Shown: positions 25,222 through 33,438, counted from the first letter of the stretch. The stretch: 64,000 bases of DNA from Epilithonimonas xixisoli (GCF_004365655.1 NZ_SOEO01000002.1:310001-374000), one strand, 5' to 3'. Numbers and translations: made by a program. Notes: generated by a model from the sequence alone, not told the origin.

Positions 25222-25692
25222 TCAGAAATGGCCAAAGAAAATTGATGATATTGATGGGCCAAGTTGTGGAGTTCCAAGTCCGTAAAGCGTTCCGAAAAAA
25301 TAGCCAATTAAAATTCCGGAAAAAACATAGATTGCTATGAGGAAATTAGCCAAAAATCTTCCGAAAAAATAGCCAGATTTGGTAATTGGCGTCGTGTACA
25401 ACAAGCCGTGAAAATTATAGGCATAATCTTTCTGAATCGCGGTTGCCATAATGCTAATCATCATAATCCCATTGATAAGCACCATAATATTACCACTCAT
25501 CCCGACAATCAATCTGGCGATTGCCAAAGAGGAATTTTTGGTCAAATTCGAATCTGAGGTTGAAGTGTCAAATGCGCCCGTCGTTCCCAATCCAACGAGT
25601 ACGCCAAGCGTGAGGAAAACCAAAAAGTAAATCTGCGTACTCCATTTTTTGAAACCGTTCCTGAGTTCAAAAGAGAATAATTCTTTAAACAT
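25222..25692 (-). CDS. ABC permease N-terminal fragment (5' part of frameshifted gene)
   Basis: A 156-residue frame holding the true start of the fusion gene (MFKELFSFELRNGFKKW), one early membrane segment, a periplasmic loop and two to three further segments. It overlaps the ATPase gene upstream by eight bases. Its last ten residues after GTPQLGP are out of frame with the family. Confidence 0.8.
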   Translation of the reverse strand: MFKELFSFELRNGFKKWSTQIYFLVFLTLGVLVGLGTTGAFDTSTSDSNLTKNSSLAIARLIVGMSGNIMVLINGIMMISIMATAIQKDYAYNFHGLLYTTPITKSGYFFGRFLANFLIAIYVFSGILIGYFFGTLYGLGTPQLGPSISSIFFGHF

Positions 25693-26569
25693 TGGTTGCC
25701 ATTTTTTTGGTGATACTTGAGAAATACACGTCTTCCAAGTTGGATTCTACAGGAATAAAATTAGCGTCTGGCTGAGTTTCCGCAAAAACGCGAATCTCCA
25801 CTTTACCTTCAGAAATATGCGTGGAAATCACTTGGTACTGTTGTTTCGCTACCTCAACTTCGGATTTCTCGATTAGTTTTTTCCAGATTTTTCCTTGGAA
25901 ATCTTCTATCACACCTTTTGGCGTTCCGTCTAGAATAATATGTCCAGAAGTCAAAACCACTACACGGTTGCACAGATTTTTGACATCATCTACAATATGC
26001 GTGGAAAGAATAACGATTGTATTTTCCCCGATTTCACTCAATAGATTATGGAAACGATTTCTTTCCATCGGGTCTAGGCCAGCGGTTGGTTCATCAACAA
26101 TAATTAATTTTGGATTTCCCAAAAGTGCCTGAGCAATCCCGAAACGTTGTCTCATTCCGCCAGAATATTCGCTGACGTTTCTTTTTCTCGCCTCGAAGAG
26201 ATTGGTTTGATGAAGCAAGCCTTCAACGATTTCTTTGCGCTCAGATTTATTTGAAATTCCCTTTAGAATGGCAATATGATTGAGAAGTTCCACCGCATTT
26301 ACCTTCGGATAAAAACCAAAATCTTGTGGAAGATAGCCCAAAACTTTTCGAAGTTCTTCTTTTTGTGTCAAAGCATTGAGGTCTCCCAGAAAAATCTCGC
26401 CACTGTCCGGCGCTTGCAAACCTGCGATGGTTCTCATCAATGAAGATTTCCCTGCGCCATTGGGTCCAAGCAAACCGAACATTCCTTTCCCAATCGTGAG
26501 ATTGATGTTATCCAAAGCCTTCAAACCATTGGCGTAGGTTTTACTAATGTTATTTATTTTCAGTTCCAT
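25685..26569 (-). CDS. ABC transporter ATP-binding protein
   Basis: A 294-residue ATPase with Walker A GPNGAGKSS, signature EYSGGMRQRFG and Walker B LIIVDEPTAGLD. A C-terminal domain of about 85 residues follows the ATPase core. It overlaps the permease/aminopeptidase gene by eight bases, so the pair forms one transporter. Substrate unknown. If the downstream frameshift is real, this ATPase may have lost its partner. Confidence 0.88.
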   Translation of the reverse strand: MELKINNISKTYANGLKALDNINLTIGKGMFGLLGPNGAGKSSLMRTIAGLQAPDSGEIFLGDLNALTQKEELRKVLGYLPQDFGFYPKVNAVELLNHIAILKGISNKSERKEIVEGLLHQTNLFEARKRNVSEYSGGMRQRFGIAQALLGNPKLIIVDEPTAGLDPMERNRFHNLLSEIGENTIVILSTHIVDDVKNLCNRVVVLTSGHIILDGTPKGVIEDFQGKIWKKLIEKSEVEVAKQQYQVISTHISEGKVEIRVFAETQPDANFIPVESNLEDVYFSSITKKMATNV

Positions 26570-26730
26570 AGTTTTTTTTTAAGTATTATAATTTTATTAG
26601 ACGATTATTAACATTATTTGTTACAATTTTCAAAAAAAATTATCGAATACTTATAATTATTAGTCAATTTTAAATTTAATTGTCATATAAAATGCTTAAA
26701 TCAATTTATTAATAAGAGCGGAAAATTAAA

Positions 26731-26761
26731 TTGTCAAAAAGGATTACAGGTATTATATTTG
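26731..26761 (+). promoter_or_regulatory. Promoter of small lipoprotein gene
   Basis: TTG at 26731-26733 and TATATTTG at 26754-26761 are 20 bases apart, fitting the Bacteroidetes -33/-7 pattern. This shows the TTG is a promoter element and not the gene start. Confidence 0.65.
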
Positions 26762-26784
26762 ATGGCTCAATTCAAAATTTAGTT

Positions 26785-27219
26785 ATGAAAAATTTAATTT
26801 TACTAAGTCTTGTTTCTGCGTTTGCATTATCGTGTAAACCTACTTATACTGCGGACAATCTTCCAAAACCATTACCGGAAAGACCAAAAGATGATGCTCC
26901 CAAGAATGGATTAACGGCAGAAGAATCTAAAGAATTGGAATCCTTAAAAACAAAAATCAAAGCATTAGCAAGCAGTGAAAAATGCAGTAATTCTGACGAT
27001 TGGAAAACAGTTGGCTTGGGCGTGAAAGCTTGTGGCGGACCAGTTGAATATATCGCTTATTCCATCAAAATAGATGAAAAAAGTTTCTTAGAAAAGATAG
27101 ATATGTACAATCAAAAATCAATTGAGTACAACAAAAAATACAACCTGATGTCAGATTGTATGTTGGTAATGCAACCGGAAAGTATCGTTTGTGAAAATGA
27201 TAAACCCGTTTTTAAATAA
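26785..27219 (+). CDS. Small lipoprotein of unknown function
   Basis: A 144-residue lipoprotein: the signal MKNLILLSLVSAFALSC places the lipid-carrying Cys at residue 17. A proline-rich linker (KPLPERPKDDAPK) is followed by an alpha-rich domain with Cys pairs (KCSNSDD and KACGG; SDCMLVM and IVCEND). The start at 26785 fits the signal peptide and lies 23 bases after the -7 box. Family not recognised. It converges with the BrkB-family gene one base away. Confidence 0.75.
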   Translation: MKNLILLSLVSAFALSCKPTYTADNLPKPLPERPKDDAPKNGLTAEESKELESLKTKIKALASSEKCSNSDDWKTVGLGVKACGGPVEYIAYSIKIDEKSFLEKIDMYNQKSIEYNKKYNLMSDCMLVMQPESIVCENDKPVFK

Positions 27220-27220
27220 T

Positions 27221-28159
27221 TTAAATTTCCTGAGGAGCAACTTGCTTTTTTTGTTCCTCAGCATCTCTGTATAGTTTTGCCTTGCTCCAAGTTGCGTGCT
27301 TCGATGGAACAATGTTGTGCCCTTTTCGCATAGCATAGACCTTGGTAAATTCTGCCCCGAAGAATATGAGTTGGCAAGAATAATTAATCCACATCATCAA
27401 AAGAATCACAGTTCCAGCGGCACCGAAAACTGAAGTTGGTTTTGACATATCAAAGTAAAAACTCATTCCCATTTTCCCAAGGTTGAAGAGCAAAGCCGTT
27501 ACTATTGCGCCAATCCAAACAGATTTCCATTTGATCTCAACGTCCGGCAATACTTTGAACATCATTGCAAACAAAACCGTCACGACCGCCAATCCTAAAA
27601 CGAAATTGGTAACTTGAATAATGAAGTAAGTGTCAACTCCAAAATATTTGGTTATCAAACCATTGGCAAGACCAATTACAGATGATAAAACCATACTGAT
27701 TAACAGCAAAAACGCAATCATCAAAATCATTCCTAAAGAGTTGGCTCTATCAAGAATGAACTTCTGCCAAGCCTTTTTCGGTGTAGCTTCCACGTCCCAA
27801 AGATTGTTCAGCGTACTTTGCATTTGGAAAAATAAACTGGTTGCACCAAAAATCAAAGTCGCCACACCCAAAGCTTTCATCCAGAAGTTCTCCTTATCCA
27901 CCATCGCGCTGGCAATAATATCCTGAATACTTTTCGCACCGTCATAACCCATTATTCCTTGGAGTTGCCGACGGATTTCTCCATTCACAGCTTCTTCGCC
28001 AAAAAAATGACTCGTCGTCCAAATGATGATGATCAGCAAACCCGGAAGCGCAAATATTGCATTGTAAGCCATACTTGCACTGTCTTTGGATGCGGACGAG
28101 GACGTCCACTCATTGAAAGTGGCCTTTAGAACTTCCCAAAAAGATTTAAGCTTTGTCAT
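27221..28159 (-). CDS. YihY/BrkB family inner membrane protein
   Basis: A 312-residue protein with about six membrane segments. The family opening is visible: SASKDSASMAYNAIFALPGLLIIII. Later come the segments ANSLGMILMIAFLLLISMVLS and VILLMMWINYSCQLIFFGAEFTKVYA, the latter typical of BrkB/YihY. The cytoplasmic tail is short and basic. Function in this family is uncertain; it was once named ribonuclease BN. Confidence 0.88.
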   Translation of the reverse strand: MTKLKSFWEVLKATFNEWTSSSASKDSASMAYNAIFALPGLLIIIIWTTSHFFGEEAVNGEIRRQLQGIMGYDGAKSIQDIIASAMVDKENFWMKALGVATLIFGATSLFFQMQSTLNNLWDVEATPKKAWQKFILDRANSLGMILMIAFLLLISMVLSSVIGLANGLITKYFGVDTYFIIQVTNFVLGLAVVTVLFAMMFKVLPDVEIKWKSVWIGAIVTALLFNLGKMGMSFYFDMSKPTSVFGAAGTVILLMMWINYSCQLIFFGAEFTKVYAMRKGHNIVPSKHATWSKAKLYRDAEEQKKQVAPQEI

Positions 28160-28198
28160 AGTTTACATTTCCCTGGAAAATTCAATCTTTGTACCAAT

Positions 28199-28717
28199 CT
28201 ACTCCTGTTTGTACCAGCTGGAGTATTTAACATAATTATTTGCAATCCTGTCAATCTCGCCTTCAATCAGACTTTGTGAAATATCTTTCACTTTTCTTGC
28301 AGGAACGCCAGCCCAAATTTCGCCTTCTTTGATAATCGTATTCGCTGTTACAACCGCACCAGCTGCAACAATAGAATTGCTTTCCACCACGCAATCATCC
28401 ATCACGATTGCGCCCATTCCTATCAGAACATTGTCTTTAATCGTGCAACCGTGAACAATCGCATTGTGACCAATCGAAACATTATTACCAATCGTGGTCG
28501 GACTTTTTTTGTAAGTGCAATGAATCATCGCATTATCTTGGACATTCACTTTATTCCCCATTTTGATGTAATGTACATCGCCTCTCAAAACCGCGTTGTA
28601 CCAAATGCTACAGTCATCTCCCATCGTCACATCGCCAATGATCACAGCCGTTTCTGCCACAAATGCATTGTCTCCAAACTGTGGTTTTTTCCCTAAAAGT
28701 TCTCTTATAATTGCCAT
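28199..28717 (-). CDS. Gamma carbonic anhydrase family protein
   Basis: A 172-residue left-handed beta-helix protein built from hexapeptide repeats (for example VSIGHNAIVHGCTIKDNVLIGMGAIV). The conserved zinc-site His are present in IHCTYK, IGHNAIVHG. Trimers of this family bind a metal between subunits; some are true carbonic anhydrases, others act on acyl groups. The gene lies 39 bases upstream of the BrkB-family gene on the same strand. Confidence 0.9.
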   Translation of the reverse strand: MAIIRELLGKKPQFGDNAFVAETAVIIGDVTMGDDCSIWYNAVLRGDVHYIKMGNKVNVQDNAMIHCTYKKSPTTIGNNVSIGHNAIVHGCTIKDNVLIGMGAIVMDDCVVESNSIVAAGAVVTANTIIKEGEIWAGVPARKVKDISQSLIEGEIDRIANNYVKYSSWYKQE

Positions 28718-28748
28718 CTTATTTTTAAATTTTTTAATTAATATAATT

Positions 28749-28856
28749 TGGGCGCCTCTATCCGTCCTCCACTCCCAATCTTTTTTGCAGTCAAGTTGCC
28801 ATTAAATAGACATTAAGTCAAAGCAAAAAAGGATTTCCGTTCAGGCCGGGGCGCAG
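28749..28856 (+). repeat. Interspersed repeat, copy C
   Basis: It begins gggcgcctctatccgtcctc, has aatcttttttgc and agcaaaaaagga as a pairable core, and ends ggccggggcgcag. It is the closest match to copy A and shares the core with copy B. It fills the middle of the 307-base divergent gap between the carbonic anhydrase and nfu genes; the rest holds the nfu promoter. Confidence 0.75.
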
Positions 28857-28979
28857 ATTCGTCTTCAATCCACGTTTCGTCATCCGAAACAGCCAAAATC
28901 AAACCAATAGAAAAAATCGAATATCCGCAAACCTACTCATAATCAAAACTTAACACAACATTGGGATTCATCGGCTTTT

Positions 28980-29006
28980 TTGTTCCACCAAATTACGATA
29001 TTTTTG
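28980..29006 (+). promoter_or_regulatory. Promoter of the nfu-like gene
   Basis: TTG at 28980-28982 and TATTTTTG at 28999-29006 are separated by 16 bases, followed by the start at 29025. Confidence 0.6.
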
Positions 29007-29024
29007 TAGTTCAATATACTTAAA

Positions 29025-29903
29025 ATGAGAGAAATCATTATAGAACCAACAGAGAATCCAAAAGTGATGAAGTTTGTTACAGACTACAATCTGATTCCCG
29101 GATCTTTGGAGCTTGACAGAGAATCTGACATTTCAGAGATTCCGTTGGCACAAGAACTTTTCAATTATCCTTTCGTCAACAGAATTTTTATCACAGCCAA
29201 TTTTATTGCAGTCGCAAAAGAAGATACAGTCGAATGGGACCACGTTTCCGAAAGCCTGAAAAATATCATCGAGGACGAATTGTTGGCCAACCCAAGGATC
29301 TATCTTCAGAAGAAAAAAGAAATGTACCAGATCTATTCTGAGATGACCCCAAATCCAGCGGTGATGAAGTTCATCTCCAGCAAAATGTTGATGGATGGTT
29401 TCATTGAGGTAAAGTCCAGGGAAGAAGCAGACGAAGTGCCTTTAGCCAAAGAATTGTACGAAGCTTTTGACTTTGTGAAAGAAGTTTACGTGAGCGACAA
29501 TTTCGTTGCCGTGACCAGAGACGGTCAGTTTGAGTGGCACGAAATTATGAATCAAGTTCGTTCGTTCATCGCAGAATTTTTGCAAGCTGGAAAAACCATT
29601 TCCAACACAGAACCTCACAACCACGAGAATCCAATGTTGAAGATCATCAACAGAGAATATACGAATGATGAGCAAAAGATCAGCGACATTTTGAATGAAT
29701 ATGTTGCGCCAGCCGTAGAAAACGACGGTGGGAAAATCTCGTTGATCGAATATGACCAGGAAAACAAAACGGCAAGAATGTTGCTTCAAGGCGCTTGCAG
29801 TGGCTGTCCATCTTCAACAGCAACTCTGAAAAACGGCATTCAAAATATTCTAAAACAATTCGTTCCGGAATTGGTGGAGAATGTGGAAGCTGTGAATGGA
29901 TAA
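29025..29903 (+). CDS. NifU-like Fe-S scaffold with duplicated Nfu N-terminal domain
   Basis: A 292-residue protein. Residues 1-90 and 100-185 are two copies of the Nfu N-terminal domain, each with NPxVMKF and a later IPLAQEL / VPLAKEL. The C-terminal NifU domain carries the cluster-binding CxxC as Cys258 and Cys261 in GACSGCPSS. It would hold a Fe-S cluster for transfer to target enzymes in the cytoplasm. The doubled N-terminal domain differs from the single-domain E. coli NfuA. Confidence 0.9.
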   Translation: MREIIIEPTENPKVMKFVTDYNLIPGSLELDRESDISEIPLAQELFNYPFVNRIFITANFIAVAKEDTVEWDHVSESLKNIIEDELLANPRIYLQKKKEMYQIYSEMTPNPAVMKFISSKMLMDGFIEVKSREEADEVPLAKELYEAFDFVKEVYVSDNFVAVTRDGQFEWHEIMNQVRSFIAEFLQAGKTISNTEPHNHENPMLKIINREYTNDEQKISDILNEYVAPAVENDGGKISLIEYDQENKTARMLLQGACSGCPSSTATLKNGIQNILKQFVPELVENVEAVNG

Positions 29904-29919
29904 AATTTATAAATAAGCA

Positions 29920-29994
29920 CTTCGACTCCGCTCAGTGTGATATTGCTAATACTACACTTTCATTAGAAACGTGTCAGTCTGAGCGGAGTCGAAG
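29920..29994. repeat. REP-like hairpin (CTTCGACTCCGCTCAG)
   Basis: A perfect 16-base inverted repeat (29920-29935 and 29979-29994) with a 43-base loop lies between nfu and hemH. One arm recurs in a coding region at 7111 and a degenerate arm at 36847. Confidence 0.8.
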
Positions 29995-30021
29995 ACTTTT
30001 CAAATCATAATAATTTCAATA

Positions 30022-31059
30022 TTGGAAACCAACAATAAAAAAGGAATTCTTCTCGTAAACCTTGGATCGCCGAGATCGACGGACGTAAATGATGTAAAGG
30101 AATATCTGGACGAGTTCCTGATGGACGAAAAGGTCATCGATTATCGTTGGTTTTTCCGTGCTCTTTTGGTTCAAGGAATCATCTTGAAAACCCGACCAGC
30201 GAAATCTGCCGAAGCTTACAAAACCGTTTGGACCGATGAAGGTTCGCCTTTAATCGTGATCTCCAAACATCTTCAGAAAAGACTTCAGGAAATCGTGGAT
30301 GTTCCGGTTGGTTTGGGAATGCGTTACGCTGAACCATCCATCAAAACAGGCATTCAGGAATTGGTGGACAAAGGCATTACCGAGATCACTTTATTTCCGC
30401 TTTATCCGCAATATGCGATGAGCACCACAGAAACGGTGATCGACAAAGCTGAGGAAGTGAGACTGAAATTCTTTCCTGATATCAAGATCAATTACGTGGA
30501 GCCATTTTATGACCGAGAGATCTACATCAATGCATTAGCTGAAAGTATCAGGCAAAAACTTCCTGTGGATTTTGATCTGTTGCAGTTTTCATATCACGGT
30601 GTGCCGGAGCGTCATATTTACAAAACCGATCCTACGAACACCTGCAATATGAATACTTGTTGCCAAAAGGAAGACAACCCTTCGCACAAATTCTGCTACA
30701 GACACCAATGTTATAAAGTAACCGAATTGGTATGCAAAAAACTAGGATTGCCAAAAGAAAAAGTAATGGTCACCTTCCAGTCCAGATTGGGCAAAGACAA
30801 ATGGATGGAACCTTATACAGACGCTACTTTGGAAGGTCTTGGCAAAAAAGGCATCAAGAAACTGGCCATCGTTTGTCCTGCTTTCGTTTCTGACTGTTTA
30901 GAAACTTTGGAAGAGATCTCTGTGGAAGGTAAGGAAATCTTCCTGCACGGCGGTGGCGAAAGATTTGATTATATTCCCTGTCTGAATGAGGAACAAAGCT
31001 GGGTGAATGTTGTGAAAACGCTTTCTGAAGAAAAGCTGAATGATTTTTACTTTCATTAA
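30022..31059 (+). CDS. hemH: Ferrochelatase
   Basis: A 345-residue enzyme that inserts Fe2+ into protoporphyrin IX, the last step of protoheme synthesis. Family motifs are GILLVNLGSP near the start, the metal-site His in SYHGVPERH and DCLETLEE near the end. A segment with six Cys (CNMNTCCQKED, FCYRHQCY) follows the His motif. The start is TTG at 30022: no in-frame ATG precedes the conserved N-terminus. Confidence 0.93.
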   Translation: METNNKKGILLVNLGSPRSTDVNDVKEYLDEFLMDEKVIDYRWFFRALLVQGIILKTRPAKSAEAYKTVWTDEGSPLIVISKHLQKRLQEIVDVPVGLGMRYAEPSIKTGIQELVDKGITEITLFPLYPQYAMSTTETVIDKAEEVRLKFFPDIKINYVEPFYDREIYINALAESIRQKLPVDFDLLQFSYHGVPERHIYKTDPTNTCNMNTCCQKEDNPSHKFCYRHQCYKVTELVCKKLGLPKEKVMVTFQSRLGKDKWMEPYTDATLEGLGKKGIKKLAIVCPAFVSDCLETLEEISVEGKEIFLHGGGERFDYIPCLNEEQSWVNVVKTLSEEKLNDFYFH

Positions 31060-31071
31060 TATTCAAATCAA

Positions 31072-31452
31072 ATGGTTTTCCGATATGCACGACATACACA
31101 GAATCTTGAGAAACTGATTTACTTCTACACTTACGTTTTGGAATTTGAAGTGATTGGAAAGTTTGAAGACCACAATGGTTATGATGGTGTCTTCCTTGGG
31201 AAAGCTGGTGAGAATTGGCATCTGGAATTCACGCAAGATGGGAACTTGCCGGAGTCTAAGTTTGATGATGATGACATCTTGGTTTTCTATCCGGAAACCT
31301 TGGAAGAGTTTCAGAAGATCTTGGCCAATCTTGAACATTTTAAAGTTCCGGCTTTGACGCCCAAGAATCCGTATTGGAAAGAGAACGGAATCTGCTTCGA
31401 GGATTGTGATCATTATAAGATCATTGTTTCTGACCTTAGAATTACTAAATAA
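31072..31452 (+). CDS. VOC (glyoxalase/bleomycin resistance fold) family protein
   Basis: A 126-residue protein with the vicinal oxygen chelate layout: an N-terminal RHTQNLEKLIYFYTYVLEFEVIG, a central HLEF strand and a C-terminal DHYKIIVSD. Possible metal ligands are His8, the His of WHLEF and Glu/Asp near the end. Substrate unknown. It starts 12 bases after hemH and is followed by a terminator. Confidence 0.82.
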   Translation: MVFRYARHTQNLEKLIYFYTYVLEFEVIGKFEDHNGYDGVFLGKAGENWHLEFTQDGNLPESKFDDDDILVFYPETLEEFQKILANLEHFKVPALTPKNPYWKENGICFEDCDHYKIIVSDLRITK

Positions 31453-31460
31453 ATCAAACG

Positions 31461-31490
31461 CGACCTTAATAAATATTGAGGTCGTTTTTT
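31461..31490 (+). terminator. Terminator after the VOC gene
   Basis: The stem cgacct / aggtcg (31461-31466, 31479-31484) is followed by six Ts. Confidence 0.78.
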
Positions 31491-31737
31491 GTCATTTTGA
31501 CATTAAGCTTTTTTATACTACGTCTATACACTCGCTGTACACTTTCTGTACCTTTCCGTATCCTAAGTGTCTTTTTATTTTTTTGTGAAATAAGGGTGTT
31601 TTTTTGTCATTTTGATAATTTATTTAGATGTGCTATTTGTATGCTTCCTATCGGTAAAACTAGTCTTTGGATTTTTTTTCAGAATGACAAATATTGTGGA
31701 TAATTTCTTTTGGATGTGAAATATTGTTTTACTTAAA

Positions 31738-31832
31738 AACCCATAGCCCTGATTGTAGTGGAAATCCCACAGCAAGCGATGGGAAAAGCTGGGCGCGAGG
31801 AATTGCAACGGAAAGCAGGTTCCCGGCTCCTG
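31738..31832 (-). repeat. Interspersed repeat, copy D
   Basis: On the - strand it begins aggagccgggaacctgcttt and ends aatcagggctatggg. The ends match copy B (ggagc ... gggctatggg), while the centre differs and contains its own hairpin parts (cccatcgc / gatggg). Confidence 0.7.
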
Positions 31833-31855
31833 AAAATTAATTGTGATATTTGAAA

Positions 31856-31895
31856 AATAAAAAACCGTCTCAGATTACTGCGACGGTTTTATTTT
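31856..31895. terminator. Terminator of the T9SS-sorted protein gene
   Basis: The stem aaaccgtc / gacggttt (31862-31869, 31882-31889) has A-runs before and T-runs after it. It is nearly the same sequence, inverted, as the terminator at 33386. Confidence 0.8.
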
Positions 31896-31910
31896 ATATC
31901 TAAAATTCTA

Positions 31911-33314
31911 TTAATCTTTGATTATCTTCTTCGTTGTTATGTTTTTATTTTCATCGATAAATCTAACAACATAAACACCTTTGGATAAAGATTTTAAAGA
32001 TACTTTGTTATCCTTGATATCACTATTTGTGAAAAGTAATCTTTGGTCTACAGAATAAATCTCAACGCTTGCAATCTTTTTATCAGATTTGATGCTCAAG
32101 AAATCTACAACCGGATTTGGATAAACCGAGAATGTATTCTTGGAAACATCGTTTACAGATTGCACTGGCGATGCGGAAATTTTGTAAACCCAGAAGTCAA
32201 AGTCGCCTTTGTTAGCAGGCAAATCTCTATCCGAGGACATAGATGAACTTGCGACAACGTAACTACCTTCTGAGACCTTAATAATAGAAGCTTTGGAAAA
32301 AATATTGTTTGAACCTTCTGCTTTAGAACCGCCAGCCATTTTTCTCCAAACGTAATTTCCAGATTTATCAATTTTAACCAATGTATTATTCATATCCAAA
32401 GTTCCCGAAATATTGTCTTGCGAAATGCCCAGCAAAACATAACCATCCGAAACTTCAACAATATCATTTCCGAAACTATTTGGAAGTTGCGACTCGAAAG
32501 ATTTATTCCATTCAACAACTCCTTGTGCATTAATTTGACTTACAGAATATCCGAAAGTGTCCTTGCCGTTGGTTCCCATCACCATATATTTATTATCACT
32601 TGTCAAAATTACCTTTGAAAGCATTTCGTTGGCAATTTCTGTTTGCCAAACAACATTACCTGTATTGCTACTTACTTTATAAATACTTCCACTTACAGTT
32701 GCTCCAACATATTCATTACCTGTCTCAATAATGGTTGCAAAGTTGGAACCACTTGTAAATTGTTTTTCCCAAACTACATTTCCTGAGTTATCCAATTTTA
32801 TAAGTGCTGGTTTAAAATCGATACTTCCTGAAAGCAAATAACTGTTACCTCCAACTTGCTGAATATTGAGAATTAGCGAATTATCTATTTTCTTATCCCA
32901 AACGACTTCGCCTATATTATTTAGTTTTAAAATCCATCCAGTATAGATGCCGTTTTTAATGATATAGCCACCAACAATATAGCCACCATCAGAGGTTTGC
33001 TGAACACTTTTCCCCAAATCACTATCCACAGTTCCAAAAGTTTTTTGCCATTGCAAATTTCCATTTGAATCCAATTTTACAAGCCAAAAATCCGACTGTC
33101 CCATATTAGTGGAAACATCACCATTTGAAGAGCTAGATCTTCCTATGACTACAAATCCACCATCAGAAGTTGGACTGATCTGCTCAGCAAAATCCATACT
33201 TGATCCTCCATAGTTTTTGGACCAATCCAAAGTGAAAGTTTGAGCATTAGCATTCCCATAAAACAGAAACACAATAAAACAGAAATACCTAAATAAAATG
33301 TTGTTTTTTTTCAT
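31911..33314 (-). CDS. T9SS type A sorting domain protein with beta-propeller-like repeats
   Basis: A 467-residue secreted protein with a signal peptide ending NANAQ. The body shows repeated blocks of about 45 residues with DGGYIV-, KLDNSGNVVWEK- and SDG/TSDG-type motifs, as in propeller repeats. The C-terminus (FSVYPNPVVDFLSIKS through GVYVVRFIDENKNITTKKIIK) is a type A sorting domain, so the protein is expected to leave through the type IX system and attach to the surface or be released. The ligand is unknown. Confidence 0.9.
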   Translation of the reverse strand: MKKNNILFRYFCFIVFLFYGNANAQTFTLDWSKNYGGSSMDFAEQISPTSDGGFVVIGRSSSSNGDVSTNMGQSDFWLVKLDSNGNLQWQKTFGTVDSDLGKSVQQTSDGGYIVGGYIIKNGIYTGWILKLNNIGEVVWDKKIDNSLILNIQQVGGNSYLLSGSIDFKPALIKLDNSGNVVWEKQFTSGSNFATIIETGNEYVGATVSGSIYKVSSNTGNVVWQTEIANEMLSKVILTSDNKYMVMGTNGKDTFGYSVSQINAQGVVEWNKSFESQLPNSFGNDIVEVSDGYVLLGISQDNISGTLDMNNTLVKIDKSGNYVWRKMAGGSKAEGSNNIFSKASIIKVSEGSYVVASSSMSSDRDLPANKGDFDFWVYKISASPVQSVNDVSKNTFSVYPNPVVDFLSIKSDKKIASVEIYSVDQRLLFTNSDIKDNKVSLKSLSKGVYVVRFIDENKNITTKKIIKD

Positions 33315-33385
33315 AGTTGTAGTTTATAAAAGGGTTATTATATATTATTGATACGATAAAGATAATAAAAATATAAATATGACAA

Positions 33386-33421
33386 TAAAAAAACCGCCCC
33401 AGCAATCTGAGACGGTTTTCA
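33386..33421 (-). terminator. Terminator of the M16 protease gene
   Basis: A hairpin (aaaccg / cggttt arms, one internal mismatch) lies just beyond the stop of the - strand protease gene with a T run on that strand. It is 27/30 identical to the inverted sequence at 31861-31890. Confidence 0.75.
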
Positions 33422-33438
33422 TTTTTATAGAAAAAATA

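Larger units (their letters stand above)
21992..25692 (-). pseudogene. Frameshifted ABC permease / M1 aminopeptidase fusion gene (one-base deletion)
   Basis: Two - strand frames, 25222-25692 and 21992-25201, together encode one protein of about 1,230 residues, the usual size of Bacteroidetes ABC-permease/M1-aminopeptidase fusions. The first frame runs to GTPQLGP and then departs into SISSIFFGHF and a stop. Dropping into the other frame at that point gives NIINFLWPFLIFTVANTLIIG, a natural continuation of the membrane domain. The join is at about 25253-25256, where ggcccatcaat would need one extra base (ggcccaatcaat). Either the gene is broken or the sequence has an error. Confidence 0.8.
31453..31910. 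other. Intergenic region without genes, repeat-rich
   Basis: This 458-base convergent gap holds a terminator at each end, a direct repeat tttttgtcattttga at 31486-31500 and 31601-31615, a short run of related tgtac / ctatac words near 31525-31555, and repeat copy D. I see no plausible coding frame. Confidence 0.6.

Noticed and set aside
29795-30010. Short + strand frame overlapping the end of nfu
   Set aside because: Its second half is a translation of the REP hairpin.
31476-31703. Short + strand frame in the large convergent gap
   Set aside because: It starts in a terminator, crosses direct repeats and has an odd Phe/Cys-rich composition; no start context or family.
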